Positions 29,798 to 42,345 of a stretch of DNA of 64,000 bases are shown one piece after another; the first letter of the stretch is position 1, and each line of letters starts with the position of its first letter. Position numbers and translations under genes: made by a program. Under the pieces are notes generated by a model. That model made no database searches and was not told the origin of the DNA. It was given only the letters and a program-made list of their open reading frames with translations. Source of the DNA: Asterochloris sp. CNOR1. Taxonomy: Eukaryota; Chlorophyta; Trebouxiophyceae; Trebouxiales; Trebouxiaceae. The stretch spans positions 1,984,001 to 2,048,000 of the forward strand of contig OZ017746.1 in the NCBI GenBank assembly GCA_963969365.1. Direction: 5' to 3'.

Positions 29798-31318
29798 TTA
29801 CATGAATGTGCAGCATGAGTTGGTCTTCTTCGCCTGCAAACATAATCATGACGTCATGAAGGCCTGCAAGCCAGTCAACAATTGTGAACCTGACACTGCA
29901 ATTGGCCCACCTGCTTGTAGAAGATCTGGCTGGCCATGCTGAGGTCATGGCTCTTGCCGACAAGATCATCCAACTTCTCCCCCCGCTGCAACATGCTGTC
30001 TATGGTCTGGTGCAAAATGACTTTGGTCTCATCCAGGTCCTTCTGGATCTTTGTCAACTTGTCAGCTTGTGCTGGGTCCTGCAGATGTGGGAAGGCCTGG
30101 GACACTGCCTTGGCTGATGGACTGGCAATGGCTTGCAGCCTGCTGAGCAGCCCAAGTGGCTGAGACACTCATGGACGGCACAATGTGACATTGCGCCCAG
30201 CTGTGACCCTATCCCGCTGAGCAACCACCAGCTGCTCGACTGCCACACCTGGTACTTGGTCAGTGCTGCATCCAGCAACACCTGTGCGTCCGAGTTGTCA
30301 GCCTGCACTGACCGCCACCGGTCCTGGGACTCATCCATGAAGTCATCAAGGACCTGCAGGCCAGGGCCATGTCAGGGGTTGGGGGATGTTTGGCCACAAA
30401 ACAGCTGCCTTGCAGCATATGCCAGTTGTGCAGCAGAGGCGCCGTGAAGCGGCGCATCAGTCTATTGCAGGGGCTCCAGAGCAGGCCTCGATGCCTGCTA
30501 ATCTGCCTGAGCTTGTGACTGCAAGGCGCTGTGACCCATGTCTTCTGGACAGAGAGGCCCAACTGCTGACACAGCACTTCCCAGCACCTGCCAGCATTGT
30601 CAAGGCATGCTCTGAAAGCCAAGTCTCACAGCTGCAGCCTGCCAGGCTGGCATGAAGCCCCTCCTGTGCACGCAGCTGAACGGGTGGCAGCCTGCCAGAG
30701 CTGGAGCAGCTCCCATGTCCATGAATGCAGCACAGGCTAAGTCAGGTACTCTGCAGGTTATTCCCCCACCTTGTTGACCACGCAGAAGGCCGAGCGCGAG
30801 GGGTAGTCCTGGTCCACAATGGCCAGGCCCTCCAAGCCGTCTCGGTTAAAAACATGTACCATGTACTCCTTGGCGGCAACCTGCAGCAGGCGGCGGCTGC
30901 AGGGGTGACCAAGAGTTCAGGGAGGCAATGCTGCGTGCTGCTGCAGCAGGTCATGATTGGGGGACGAGGCCAGCCCGGCCTGTCAAAGATATTGCATCAG
31001 GCAGACAGGCACCCACACTCTGTGCCAGAGAGATGACTCCAGCAAACACCAGGAAGCAGCATTGAGGGCCAGCTCCGCATGCCATGCCTTGCATTCCCGG
31101 GGTGGCGTGGTCACACACTGAAGCAGAAGCCTTATGCGCACCTTCTGTCGCTGCCCCACTTGGGTCCTGCTGGCCACCTGCCTGGCAGTGAAGGTCAGGA
31201 ACTCCTTCACTGTGGCCCGCTGGAAGAAGCCAAAGCTGGACAGATCAGAGGCCATGCCCAGCAGCAGGGCCTCCTTGTCGCCATTGTGCTTGAATATGGC
31301 AACAGCTGTGAGCTTCAT
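29798..31318 (-). CDS. YKT6: R-SNARE YKT6
   Basis: Five exons (31318-31142, 30880-30770, 30353-30249, 30078-29911, 29833-29798) encode 198 residues, the family's usual length. The N-terminal longin domain begins [12 protein letters not shown] and continues with [15 protein letters not shown] and [19 protein letters not shown]. The SNARE helix ([20 protein letters not shown]) carries the central Arg of the zero layer, and [20 protein letters not shown] follows. There is no membrane span; instead the chain ends in CCTFM, a prenylation box with an adjacent Cys for palmitoylation, as in other YKT6 proteins. It mediates ER-Golgi, vacuolar and autophagosome fusion. The stop codon lies inside ATGTAA, so a TGTAA polyadenylation-like motif overlaps it. 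Confidence 0.96.
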
Positions 31319-31609
31319 CAGCACCAGGGGGCCAGCCTGGCAGCCCTCCCAGGCTGTTCAGGGGCTGAGGTGCAGACAAAAGGACAGGCTACAACAGGCT
31401 GGCTGTACACAACTGGCTTCAACCTTCCCACACTACGCCTGCAAATGTGGGCAACGGCTGGCTAGAAGCTGTAGTATCGAAGGTTCTCCAGGCAGAGACA
31501 CTTTGGCTGAGGTGGAGCTGGTCAATGGTCGACAACCATGTTGAACCAGCCTGTTCACTGTGGCTCCCATTTGCGTTTAGTCTGTCTCTGTGGACACCGG
31601 TAGGGCAGC
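31319..31609. promoter_or_regulatory. Shared divergent promoter region, YKT6 / SNF5
   Basis: The start codons at 31318 (minus) and 31610 (plus) diverge across 291 bp. No specific element was recognised. Confidence 0.4.
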
Positions 31610-32997
31610 ATGCCCGGCAGAGCCATGGACCTCACCAAGGAGCTTGCTGGGCTCGATGATGATGAACCAAATCAGTACTACACTCTTCCTATGCACATAC
31701 AGCTCCCCAGAGAGGGAGGGGACCTACATGAAGAGATCCTTTTCAAACTAGGAGGTCAGGGCGTCTGGCAGGGATGGCCAATGCTGGCTGCAGCCCAGCA
31801 GAGACGCCTGCAGCAGTTCAGAGCCAGCAGGCTGACATGTGCCTCCGAGCTGCTGCAGAAGAGGGTGTGACTCCTCACACAGCAGCTGGCAAGTTCTGCG
31901 CTGCCCAGAACATTCCTGCAGACTATGCCTATGGCGCAGTAGAGCCTCAGATGGCCCGCCAGCTGGCGCGCTGGGAGCACCATGCTGAGCCCCAGGAACC
32001 TCTCATCAGAAACATAGAGGTGAGCCTGTCACACAGCACCCCTGGGGCTCTGGTGGACGCCACACCACCTTGTGGGGCTCTGCTGGTCCCCTGTGAGGTG
32101 CAGCACGCATGTTGCAAATGTAGTATCCTCAGCAGCCAAGCACCTGTGCCAGGGGTTTTGCCACTCCTGTGCGAGGTGCATCGTGTTGTGGTGCAGATCT
32201 CTGTGGAGATTGGGCACAAGACCTTCACAGACAGGATCCTGTGGAATCTGGCAGACCCCGCCAGCAGCGTGGATGGGTACGCCATCACAGTGTGCAGGGA
32301 TTTGAAGCTGGACTGGAAGTTCTGCGCCCAGATCAAGCAGGCTGTGGAGGACCAGCTACTGGAGCTGCAGATGCAGGCAAGCAGGGTTGTGAAAGGCCAC
32401 CACCAGCCATGCTGTCGGCCTTGGCCGTGGCCTGTGCACCTCCCTTGCCAGCGCACTCACATCGCTTGTGACAGGCAGTCCGGCGGCACAAGCACGAGGC
32501 ATTCAAGGCTGTCACACACCAGCCTTGTGACTGCGCAGCAGCTGGGCATGCAGGACGACTCCTCCTCCGCCCGACAGGACGACACGCCGGAGCGCATGCG
32601 GGTCGACAGCCCGCATGCCAGCAGCGTCCTGCGGGCAGGCCCAGACGAGCAGCTGGGGCCCCGCCTGGTGGATCGCACCCCTGCGCCAGCACCCAGGACC
32701 ATGGCCTGGCTGCCGGCGCCCGAACCCTCCCCTGCCCTGGCAGGCGCAGCAGGAGCAGCGCAGCTGCTGAGCCCACCCTCCCAGCCAGCAGCTCTGGCTC
32801 AGGGGCCACAGTCAGTGGCTTCAGCGCCTGCAGGGCCCAGCGCTGCTGAGCAGGGTGGGTGGGGTGGGTGGGCTCCGCTGTCGGGGAGCAGCGCGCCTGC
32901 ACCTGTGCACGCTGCAGCTGCTGCAGGCGTGTCGCAAGCCCCTAAGGCCGAGGTAGCAGGAGGCAGCGGATGGGGCGGCTGGCAGCAGCTTGGTTGA
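31610..32997 (+). CDS. SNF5/SMARCB1-type chromatin remodelling subunit
   Basis: Four exons (31610-31754, 31859-32019, 32197-32376, 32479-32997) encode about 334 residues. Two imperfect SNF5 repeats are visible. The first is YYTLPMHIQLPREGG..ILFKLGG with PADYAYGAVEPQMARQL. The second is ISVEIGHKTFTDRILWNLAD with CRDLKLDWKFCAQIKQAVED. This paired structure is that of the SWI/SNF core subunit SNF5/BSH, which contacts nucleosomes. The last exon is an unusual, disordered tail of about 170 residues rich in Ala, Pro and Ser that ends GGWGGWAPL and GGSGWGGWQQL. The third intron needs a GC donor (CAG|GCAAGC) and an acceptor at GGCAG; reading through it is also open, so the tail boundary is less sure than the repeats. 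Confidence 0.8.
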
Positions 32998-33358
32998 CAG
33001 AGGGCTCCTCAAGGAGGGGGCTTGCTCAGCGACGTTGAGCACGCCACAAGGCACAGGCTGGCAAGCGCGGGGAAGATCAGGAATTGGCCAGCAGGGGTCA
33101 GACATGCTGCAAGCCTGTAAAGGAAGGAGCGTCCAACTATTGGCTGCAAGGGCTGCCAGTCCAGCTGACATTGCAGAACCTCTGCGGACTGCCCCACCAT
33201 ACCTCTGGCGATCACAGTGGAGGATACCAGCTTTACTTGAGATCTACCATGTGACGCAGCCAGACTATATCCTCTTCAGCTTGGGGATCTTGCTTAAAAG
33301 GGGAAGGCAGGGGAGGGGTCACGACACCACGTCATTATTTTCAGCCTAACCCATGCAT
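32998..33358. other. Convergent spacer between SNF5 and RAB3GAP1
   Basis: The two stop codons face each other across 361 bp, which should hold both 3' UTRs. No gene or RNA feature is seen. Confidence 0.5.
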
Positions 33359-36300
33359 TCATGCTTCGGCAACAATTGTTGTTGCCAGCCTCATCTCGTC
33401 AAGTCTACTGAGCACATACAGTCTGTGGGGGGCCTGGCAGCAGGCACTCCTGCCAGGGAGGACACATGTCACCCACTCGCTCTGCAGTGGATCACCAAAG
33501 AGGTTGTCCAGAACATCATGAAATGAATCATCATGGCCTGCAGCCTCCTGTAGCTCTGAAACATCCTGCTGACTCATCATGGCTTGTAGCACTGCCAGCT
33601 CGTCAGGTGCAATCACTGAGATTCTCTGTTCACCCTTCACGCTCTTCGAGGAACCAGGGTTGAGAGCCTCTTTCAGGAGATCATTGGCCAAGATGCGACA
33701 GTGGGGCAGTCGCCTGCAAGGCCACAAGACATGGTGACCACCTGCTGTGGAGAAGCATCACAATGACAAGAGCCTGCTTCTGAACCGTTTGCTCATCAAG
33801 GCTGCTGCAAGTGCACGCAGTGCAAGGTGCTAGGATCTCTCATCAGCATGTGCTATACGTGAAAGGAAGAGGTGCATCATCACCCATCACTTCACAAGCG
33901 TATGGCTATAGTGGCAATTGTGACAGCTGACCTGCACAAGGACTCTGCTGCCACAACAATAGTCTCCAGCTCGTTGAAGCTCTGCACCAGGGATGCCAGC
34001 TGGCCCTGGTCAGATGTCGTCCCCACCGAGGGTGAGGCAGCGCCTCCCTCTGAGCTGGGCCTTTCATCAGCTGCCCACACAGCTGGCTGCTCCAGCAACA
34101 GGTCAGCCTGCCTGCTGAACCTGCAGGGCACCCAAGCCATGACAGGCTTTGAGTAGGCACGCCTGTCTTTGACAGAGTCGTATCGTCTGCAACCTTCACT
34201 GTGCAGCAGCAGCTCAGGCAAGCTGAGACCCGTGCAAATCAGCAGCACTGCCGCAACATCTGCAGCTCACCAAGCATCTGGGGGCGCTCATCATCACAGC
34301 ATTTGCTGCCTCACTCTGCTGCACTCTGCAACGGCCAAGGCAGCCGGCTTGTGGAGCAGCAGCACACCTTGCAATGCATGCAGCCTTGCCGTCTGAACAT
34401 CCCCAGACTCACTCTGCAACAGCCTGAGCAGCCACGGGCAGAGAGGCCCCAGGGCAGGCGGCCAGCTTGCCCGCAGCGGCCGCAATGCCACAGGCCAGCA
34501 GCTGGTCCCACAGCACTGCGGGCGGCAGTGTCTCAAGGTAGTGTAACACGCGCTCCCCCTCTAGGACAGGGTCCATCAGGGGCTTCTGCCGCACAGCCGG
34601 CACGGCGGGCGCGGCCCCCCACAGGATCTGCCACATCCCGTCCTGCGAGCAGGGTGACGCACCAAGTTCCTAACACCTGCTGCTGCACAGATGACCGCCC
34701 GCAGTCTCCAGCGCATGGGCTGCCCATGCTGCACTAGACAGGCCAGAGCAGTGCAGCAAAGGCTGCCAGGCAGTGCACAGCATGCCTACCTGCTGCTGCA
34801 TCCTGGCAGAGAGCTGGCCGCCGCCAGAGCTGTCGCCCTCCCAGTCCCGTGGAGAGTGCCAGCGCACAAAGTCCTCCAGCGTGCAGCCGGGGTTGGCGGC
34901 CTTGAAGGCTGACATGTCACTGCAGAGCAGGTCCCCCTGCACGCGTGCCCGCATCTGAGGAGCCTGGGGCCCGTCACCTGCAGCAGGTGGGGGTGTCCCA
35001 TCCGACAGGCAGGGTTGGGCACAAGTCCAGTTGATGTCTACTCACACTTTGCAGAGCAAGAGACGCCAGAGAAGACTCCAAGATACTGCTGCAACTTGGT
35101 GCACATGTCTCTGAACCAAGCGGTGCATGTGCAATGGACAACAGCTGGCCGCTCTGGACGACAGCACACTCCCCCAGCTTTTCAAGCACTGCCAGAACGG
35201 CCTGAGGCTGTGTCATTGGCCCCAAGGCTCACCCTGGGCAGTCAAGCTGAGGCTGAGGTGGGGCTAAGGCAGCTCGACTCACCCAGGGCAGTCAGGGCAG
35301 CTTGTCGCTCTGCCAGCATATCCTCAGTCATCACAGGCGGCTCCTGCAGCCAGACCTGGGCCAGGTCAGGGGCAGCAGCGATGCCACTCAGAGCAGTGCC
35401 TGAACTCCCAGACGCCTTGCGTTCAAGGCCAGCTCAGGCTGGCTTCTTTGCCTAGAGACGGCAACCTGGACATAACGGGGGTCTGCTCGTGCTCAGAAGC
35501 AGCACAACACGTTGAAGGTATACCTTGTGGTGTGGGTACCGTGTGGGCAGTGTGTAGGTGTTGTGTGATACAGGTTGTGGGTATGGCTTGCCTGAGTGAT
35601 AGGGATATGCAGAGGCCTGTCAGGGTGCGCAACAAGGTGCTGCCCAGGTACGACCTCTGCAACCCCCTCCGGTGCAGACAGGCCACTGTCTCCATCATCA
35701 AAAGCAGCACTGCCACTCCCAGCCAGGCCCTCTGCTGGAGCAGGCAACCCGTCCCAGGTGGGGCCGCTCAACTGCGGCGACTGCCCCCCTGCCTGGGGCC
35801 CCTCGTCCGCAAAGGGGCTCTGAAGAGTGGGGGCCTGCCCCTCTGGGGACGCTGGCAGGCTCTCTAGGCAGTCGCTGTAGTGCTCCCTGAGGCTATTTAG
35901 CTGGGCTGAGCTGCCCTGCTCCAGGGCAACCCAGGAGCCCTGGCGCTGCTTGTCCTCAGACGACGCCAAGCTGTCCTGCTGCTGGTGAGGCACTGAGCCC
36001 TGGCCCCCATGAAAGCCCTGACCAGGCTCTGAGCCCGGACGCTGCTCACTGAAGCCTGCCATGCTGTCATGCTCCCTCTCTGGGCTGCCAGACCCAGAGG
36101 GCAGTGACTGACGCTCTAGCTGAGCTGCCTCATGCCCATACCAGTGGCTGCTGTGCTGCTGCCCCAGGGTGTGCCCATCATCCCCTATGGGGGCAGCTTC
36201 AGATCCATCCCACCCATCTTCCTCTGCGCCAGCCCCGTCCGAAGCAGGCTCCTGCCCCTGCTGCTCCGAGTGCTGCTGCTGCAGGGCCCCAAAGTAAGCT

Positions 36301-39300
36301 CTGATTGCCTGCAGGAGATTGTTGCAGAGCGATGATTGGTACTTCACTGGACGTTGGCGGCAGGCAAGTTGGCAAGAAGCAGTTTTTAAGGCATGTTCCA
36401 TCTTGTGTTGGTGTTGGCTGCCAGAGCCGCCTCGCAGCTTGAGGCCAATGCGATGCAGAGTCATCTCACGACAGTGCACCTGCATGTTTGATGCAGCATT
36501 GCGGCCTAAAGTGCACACCAAAGCCATTCCAGCTAGAAACAGGTGTGAGCGGTACCGCAGCTCAAGGTGCCGTGGCCGTCAGTTCCCTTGACAAATTAGT
36601 GGCCCCACCTGCGAGCCCTGGGCCCCCACCCCGCAGCCCTGCGCCCGCTGCAGGCTCTGCTGGATGCACACGTCCAGCAGCTGCAGCTTCTGGTGCAGCA
36701 GGCAGCAGCGCAGGTCTGGGGCAGGCGCCGCGCGCATGTCACCCCCTGAGGCCATACTCTGCTCCCCAGCTGCAGCGTGGGCTGTGCTGGTCACCCCATC
36801 AAGGCGCTCGGAGCTGCTAGCAGCACTGTGCTCCTGCCCAGCAGCCTTTGCAGATCCAGCCTGGCTGTCTTGGGCACTGTCGCCTGCCGACTGGTCACAG
36901 CCAGGCTGACGCTCCTGCGCCTGGGGGCTGGCTGCTGGCGCTTGCCCCCATGCGGCCATGCGTGGCAGGGCGCACTGCAGGTCCCAAAATTGTAGGCGCA
37001 GCTGATGCAGGAAGCGCTGCCACAGAATGGCCACTGCGCGTGCATTGCCATAGCACAAAGCGTGCAGGGCCAGCCTGTAGGAGGGTGCAGCAGGCGGTCA
37101 GGATGAGCTGTAGTCTGCTGAAGGCACACACCGGCATCAGTGCCGCCTGCCAGACCCCGCCTGCCAGGGCAGTGCTGACAAGCCCTGAGCACAATGGGCA
37201 ACACATGTAATGCAGGATGGGGTCCTTAGCACACCGCGAGAGACTGCACCAGTCTTGTGCTAGAAAGGTTGGCACAGTCAGGCAAATTGGCATCTCAAGA
37301 ACTTTGTCTAGGCGTCTTGCAAGGTGGCAGGCACAGGGTGGCTGACCTGCTCAGCAGGCTGTCTTGAGGGGCAGTGCGAGGGAAGAAGTGCTGGAGTTGG
37401 CTGTGCGCCTCGGGTGGCCCCTCCTGGAACAGGTCTGCCAGCACATCCTGCAAGCTGCGCTCTGGAGGCACGGGGGGCCTCTTCACAAGGGGCCTCTCCC
37501 AGAACTCGCGAGTGGCCAGCTGGCCTGCAGGAAGAGCAGACGCTGACCAGCAGCAGCCGCCTTTGAGCAGCTTGGTTGTGAGGCTGAGGCTGATGCTGCT
37601 GCAGACAGGAAAGAGGGTGCAGGTTGCCCACAAACTTGCACAAAAGTGGGAGCAGCGCAGCAAGCCTTCCTTGATGGCACAGCTCACCCACAGCGTGAGC
37701 TTCCACAGGGATGGAGCGCGCCGCCATCCAGGCCTGCAGCATCGTGCTGAAGGCGCCCGGGCTGCTGGCAGGTGCCTCTAGCCCCGACCCAGCATCAAGC
37801 CCCAGAGACAGCTTGTCAGGGGCTGGCCGCCCTGCTGCAGGGTCCAGTAGCAGATTTGCTGTCAGCCGCAGCGAAAGCCGCTTCTGATCTGCCTGCACAA
37901 AATTGTACCTTCAGCAGCAGCCAACCTGACACTCATGCAGCAGGTGCTGGGTGGCAAGCTTTGCTGCCTACAGCTCCCCCGCAGCCATTTTTGACTGTTC
38001 CTGCCAACAGAAGAAAGGCTTGCCTGGAGCCTGGCAATAGGCCAGAAGTACCCACCGCATCTGCGTTTGGACAGGGCAAAATGAAATCATGCGGCAGGCC
38101 ACCCAGGAATGCCTCAGCAGATCCTGCCCTCAACGAGTGGCCAGATAGAGCTTGTAGCAGACCCAAGCAGCTGGTTTCACCGGGTAGCCAAAGCCCCTGC
38201 CCCAGCGTCTGTTGCGATACTGAGGACTCATGGCATGCACATGCCATGTGGGCGGCTGTGCGTCCTGCTCCACAGCGCTGCTCAGTGAGAAGTGAGCCCA
38301 CTCCACCTCAAGCTCCAGTGGGCCTGCACACAGGCAGTGAGTGCTGATATCGGGGAAAGAGTGCAAATAAGGGGGGTCAGTCACAGCCACAACAGATGTT
38401 CTGTGTTTGCCCAGGCAACTCCTTTCTTGACCTCAGCTGCATGGCAGCAGTTGTGCGCTGCTGTGCAGGACTTTGGCTAGCAGTGCCTAGTCTTGTGCAG
38501 CTATGACGATGATGACAAGTTCGCCAGGAGAGCAATTGAGGTGGGCTGCTTGTCAGGGAGGCCAAGGCCATTCAGCTGGAAGTGCTGGCTGCAATGCTGC
38601 CCACGGCCATCTTGGGAGCTGATGCCATGCCCTTAGTGGCCAACCTGCAAAGCTTGCAGATTGCCTGGTGCCGCCTGAGGATAGGGGCTCACCCACAGGG
38701 TCTTCCTGAGGGGCAAAGGGCTGCCAGGGCGCCCGCTCATCCCAGGGCTGATCCAGGCGGTACGGGTCATCAAATTCCGGTTCTAGAGCACCCTCTGCAG
38801 CAACACAGAAGTCTCAATGAAAGCGGTGCACTCAACAAGGCGCAAAAGTCTTTCAGGCATCAGGGTCATGTCACAACAAACAATCACCTCAGGGCTGAGC
38901 AGACTGTTGTGCAATCTTCAGTGGACTGAGAGTCATCAAGTCACCCTTGGACTGCAGTGGGGGTTTCTTGCTGCTACAAGGACAGATGTAGAGGCTTGCC
39001 TGGAGTTGGTTTGGGCACTGCAAAGGTCCTGCGCTGCCAGCAGGTGATCTGGAAGGCCCCAGGCAGAGGCTCAGAGCTATGCCAGCCAGCACTGGCAGCT
39101 GCTGCTGCAGCAACGCTAGCGGTTGGGGCACGGGCTGCCAGCTGGTCTGCAAAGAACTTGAGCTGGCCATGCACCTGCAGGGCACAGGCACTGCACTCAT
39201 TACAGGCTATGGCTTGGCAACTGAGAGGCCCATGCTGGAAGATATGGCCTCCTCAGGCTAGCAGCGGTGAAGTAGGGCCAGCCTTCAGTGGCTTCCTGCC

Positions 39301-40755
39301 GCCCATACAGCTACCCAAGCAGACCATATGGCCTCTGAGTTTCAGCTTGATCAGGGCAATCATCAGCTTTGCACAACTAGAGAGGAAAGGCATTCAACTG
39401 GCAGGCAGCCCACCTCTTTGAGCGCCACAGGTGTGCTGCTGGTATGCACACAGTCCGTGTTCAGGTGCACCGTGGTGCTCTGCAGGGCTGCAATGCCCCA
39501 GTGGGCGTCCCGCTGAGCATCGTGCACGGGAACAAATGCTGGCCAGGGCACCTGGCACGTGTGCAGCGCAGCCGCCAGCGCGCTCAGAAGGAGGGTGGCC
39601 TCCTGCAGGTGGCCGTACTGGCAAGCTTGGCTTGCGGTCGTGGCCCACTCTTGTACCCCAATAGCCAAGTGGGCAGGCAGCAAAGCAGCAGCATCAGGGC
39701 ACAGCTCTTTGATGCAGGAAAAAGGGCTGTGTTGGTAGGTCTTGCAAGTGCAATCCACTTTTAGCAGAGCTGAGCTTGACTGCTGCACTGGGCTGCCTGA
39801 CAATGAGTTTCTTGCCGACAGTCCTTGCGAAAGTGTGAGTCTCAGCCCGGCCGCCCAGCAAGCTGGGCTTGCGGTTGCTGCTGGGCCTGTGCAAGATGCA
39901 AAGCTGCCACCTGAATGTCATCCAGCACTCGCTTGGAGTAGCTCATCGGCTCCAGCAGCAGGAATGTGTCAACGCCAAACCAGGCCTGCAGGCTGTGCTG
40001 CTGTTGCCAGGGCATGCTCCTGTGGGGGCTGTGAGGCCGCCAGGCCTGGGAGCCAGCAGGTCCACGCCCTGCAGCAACACACAGCTGCAGCTGAGCTAAG
40101 CTAAGTGTGCATGCCATGCAGGTCTGATTGTTGGCGCCCTGGCATGCTGGCAGGCTGCCCATTGTGAGCGAGTACACACACAACACAGGCTAGGAAGCAC
40201 ACCTTGTTGCCAGTTGCATAGCATGGCCAGCTTCCTGCAGGCCTGTCTGAGCAGGAGCAGATTTGAATGGAATCGAGCAGGTGACCCACCATTGGGGGCA
40301 TCAGATCCCTGATCATGTGGCAAGTGGAGAGTGAGGCAGTAGGTGTCTGATCGTGGCAGGTGGTGCTGAATTACTGTGCGCACCAGCACCATGCCAGGCT
40401 GTTTGCTGTCCATCACTGCGGGGGACTGCTTGCTCAGCATGTTCAGGCCTGCAGGGCATGTTGTCTTTAGCTGCATGCTGTGCATGTCAGGCTTGGCAGA
40501 TTGCACAGCCAAGCCAGGTGCTGAAAGCATGGTGGTTGGTGGTGGCAGAAAATGATGGCATGTGCATTCATGCTTCTGCGCTCCATACCTGATGCAAGCC
40601 AGGCACGGATGGCAGTCTCCAAGCTTGCTACAAGTCTGCAGGAAGGAAGGACAGCAGATCAATCACCGCAGATACAATGTCACAGCCATTCTGCTGGCAG
40701 CAGTTCACCTCTCCCATCCTGTCCTGTTTGTGTAATCTTCAAATTGTGTTGCCAT
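33359..40755 (-). CDS. RAB3GAP1: Rab3 GTPase-activating protein catalytic subunit
   Basis: At least 17 exons: 40755-40709, 40635-40589, one or more near 40410-40270 (unresolved), 39985-39911, 39602-39414, 39174 to about 39020 (unresolved), 38794-38693, 38323-38181, 37892-37688, 37524-37347, 37074-36609, 36308-35592, 35343-35283, 34977-34790, 34642-34413, 34120-33932, 33713-33359. Matches to the family run from end to end: YTNRTGWERLVASLE at the N-terminus, PWPAFVPVHDA, LWQRFLHQLR, PDLRCCLLHQKLQLLDVCI, PLHIPITQEPPVMTEDML, FKAANPGCTLEDFVRWHSPRDW, GERVLHYLETL, and the C-terminal HRLYVLSRLDEMRLA. With a partner subunit the family acts on Rab3/Rab18 in ER and autophagy traffic. Exon 36308-35592 carries an acidic Gln/Ser/Gly-rich insert of about 200 residues. 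The intron after it has a GC donor (CAG|GCAAGC). Confidence 0.9.
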
Positions 40756-40847
40756 GCACCTCCAGGGTCAGCCGTGGTGTAGGCAAGAGTCCATTTCGCC
40801 TGTGCCCTCAGGGGTTTTAACATCGATCTGGCAATGAGCACAGCTAG
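40756..40847. promoter_or_regulatory. Very short divergent promoter, RAB3GAP1 / CSL4
   Basis: Only 92 bp separate the start codons at 40755 (minus) and 40848 (plus). Both 5' UTRs and any core promoters must fit or overlap here. Confidence 0.45.
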
Positions 40848-42279
40848 ATGAGCGAGCTTGCAGCGGTTTGCCCAGGAGATCGTCTCGCTCCATCTGTGAG
40901 TGGCTTTCTGATCAATATGAAGCTGCATGTCATGAGTGACCTCTCCCCTGCTAGATAGCCTCTGTCAATACCACTTGGTGCAGGCTGAGTTTGAGGCTGG
41001 CCTCGGCACTCATCTCAGCAAGGATGGCAAGCACATCTACTCCTCTTTGGTTGGCCTGAAGGAAGTTGTCCCTGCCACTGGCAAGGTGCAGCACCTGCCT
41101 GGACAGCGTGACGCTGGTGCCTGCTTCCTGCTTCCTGCTTACAGCTGAATCTCTGCATGCAGAAGGCCACTCTCCAGGTTGTCTCACAACGCAGCCAGGT
41201 CTTAACGCCATCCCCAGGGGATGTGGTGACTTGTAAGGCAAGTGCTGCCGTGCTGCTCAGTAGATGCTGTTGCAGGGTCTGACGAGTTTAGTGGTGCAGG
41301 TGACCAGGATCAACCCCCGGTTGGCATCAGCTGACATCATCTGTGTGGGCACGCAGCCTCTGGAAGAAAGGTTCACAGGCATAATCAGGTGCAGGCTCAG
41401 TTCTGCTGCTGTCAGCAAAGCTGTGTGCTGAAGCAACCTGAGAGGTTGCCCCCCGCTAGCATATGGTGTGCCAGGAGCCAGCTGCAGCTTTCATGTACAA
41501 TGTACGCATTGCAGCTTCTGCTGCAGTTGTTGCTGCCTGCCGTCTGCGCAGGTGGCAAATGCTGCATCAGGCTGCCAACTGAGCTGCTGCAGGCTGCAGG
41601 GCATTTGCCGTTGCACTTGGTCAGCCCTCTGGACTGCCACGTCTGTCATCTGCTACAGACGGCCCCTGCTGCCTGAGACTCCCACATCGGCTGCTGCAGG
41701 CTGCAGGACGTAAGGGCAACTGAGATTGACAAGATTGACATAGCCTCCTGCTTCAGGCCAGGGGACATTGTGAGAGCCCACATTGTGTCGCTGGGCACCC
41801 ACAGGGACTACTACCTCTCCACCGCCAAAAACGAGCTAGGAGTGGTCTATGCCAAGAGTCTTGCAGGTGACGTCGGCCCCACCACATTCAGGTGGTTCTG
41901 GCCGATGGGCGTGAACGAAACAGGCCGGCAGGGTGGCAAGGGATGCCTGTGCCAGAAGCCTTGCACTCAGGCGCTAGCTGCCGTTCTGCATGCTGTTGGG
42001 TGCAGGCATGACAAGCCGCCAGTAGCGTCAGGGCAACTTGCTGACTGCTGTGTTGGTCTGCAAAGCCGCCAGGCAGGGGCAGAGCCAGAAACATGTTTAT
42101 CTGCTGTCCCTTAGCAGCCCAATACGCTCACTTTGGTGCTCTGAGCTGCTACAAAGTTGCAGGATCAAGTCCCGCCCTCTGCTGCAGGTCACCCCATGGT
42201 GCCTCTGAGCTGGCAAGAGATGCAGTGCCCGCGGACAAAAGCCATTGAAAAGCGCAAAGTGGCTAAAGTCAAAGCCTGA
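40848..42279 (+). CDS. CSL4: Exosome cap subunit CSL4
   Basis: Five exons (40848-40895, 40984-41085, 41300-41388, 41700-41866, 42188-42279) encode 165 residues. The start is the ATG giving MSELAAVCPGDRLAPS, which matches the CSL4 opening (VxPGDxL) and joins in phase to AEFEAGLGTHL. The S1 domain follows (VTRINPRLASADIICVG, RATEIDKIDIASCFRPGD, SLGTHRDYYLSTAKNELGVV) and the chain ends in the family's zinc-ribbon-like MVPLSWQEMQCPRTKAIEKR. It caps the RNA exosome in nucleus and cytoplasm and helps feed RNA to the core. Exon 4 starts at the first of two overlapping CTGCAG acceptors, the only one that keeps phase. Confidence 0.93.
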
Positions 42280-42345
42280 AACCACCACACAAAGCAGATA
42301 GCAGTCGCGCCCACCCGTAGGCAGTCAGCCCAGCTCAAGGCAGCC

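Noticed and set aside
31774-32997. 407-codon unbroken plus-strand frame
   Set aside because: It reads through two introns of the SNF5 gene (32020-32196 and 32377-32478). Only parts of it are coding, as given in the spliced model.
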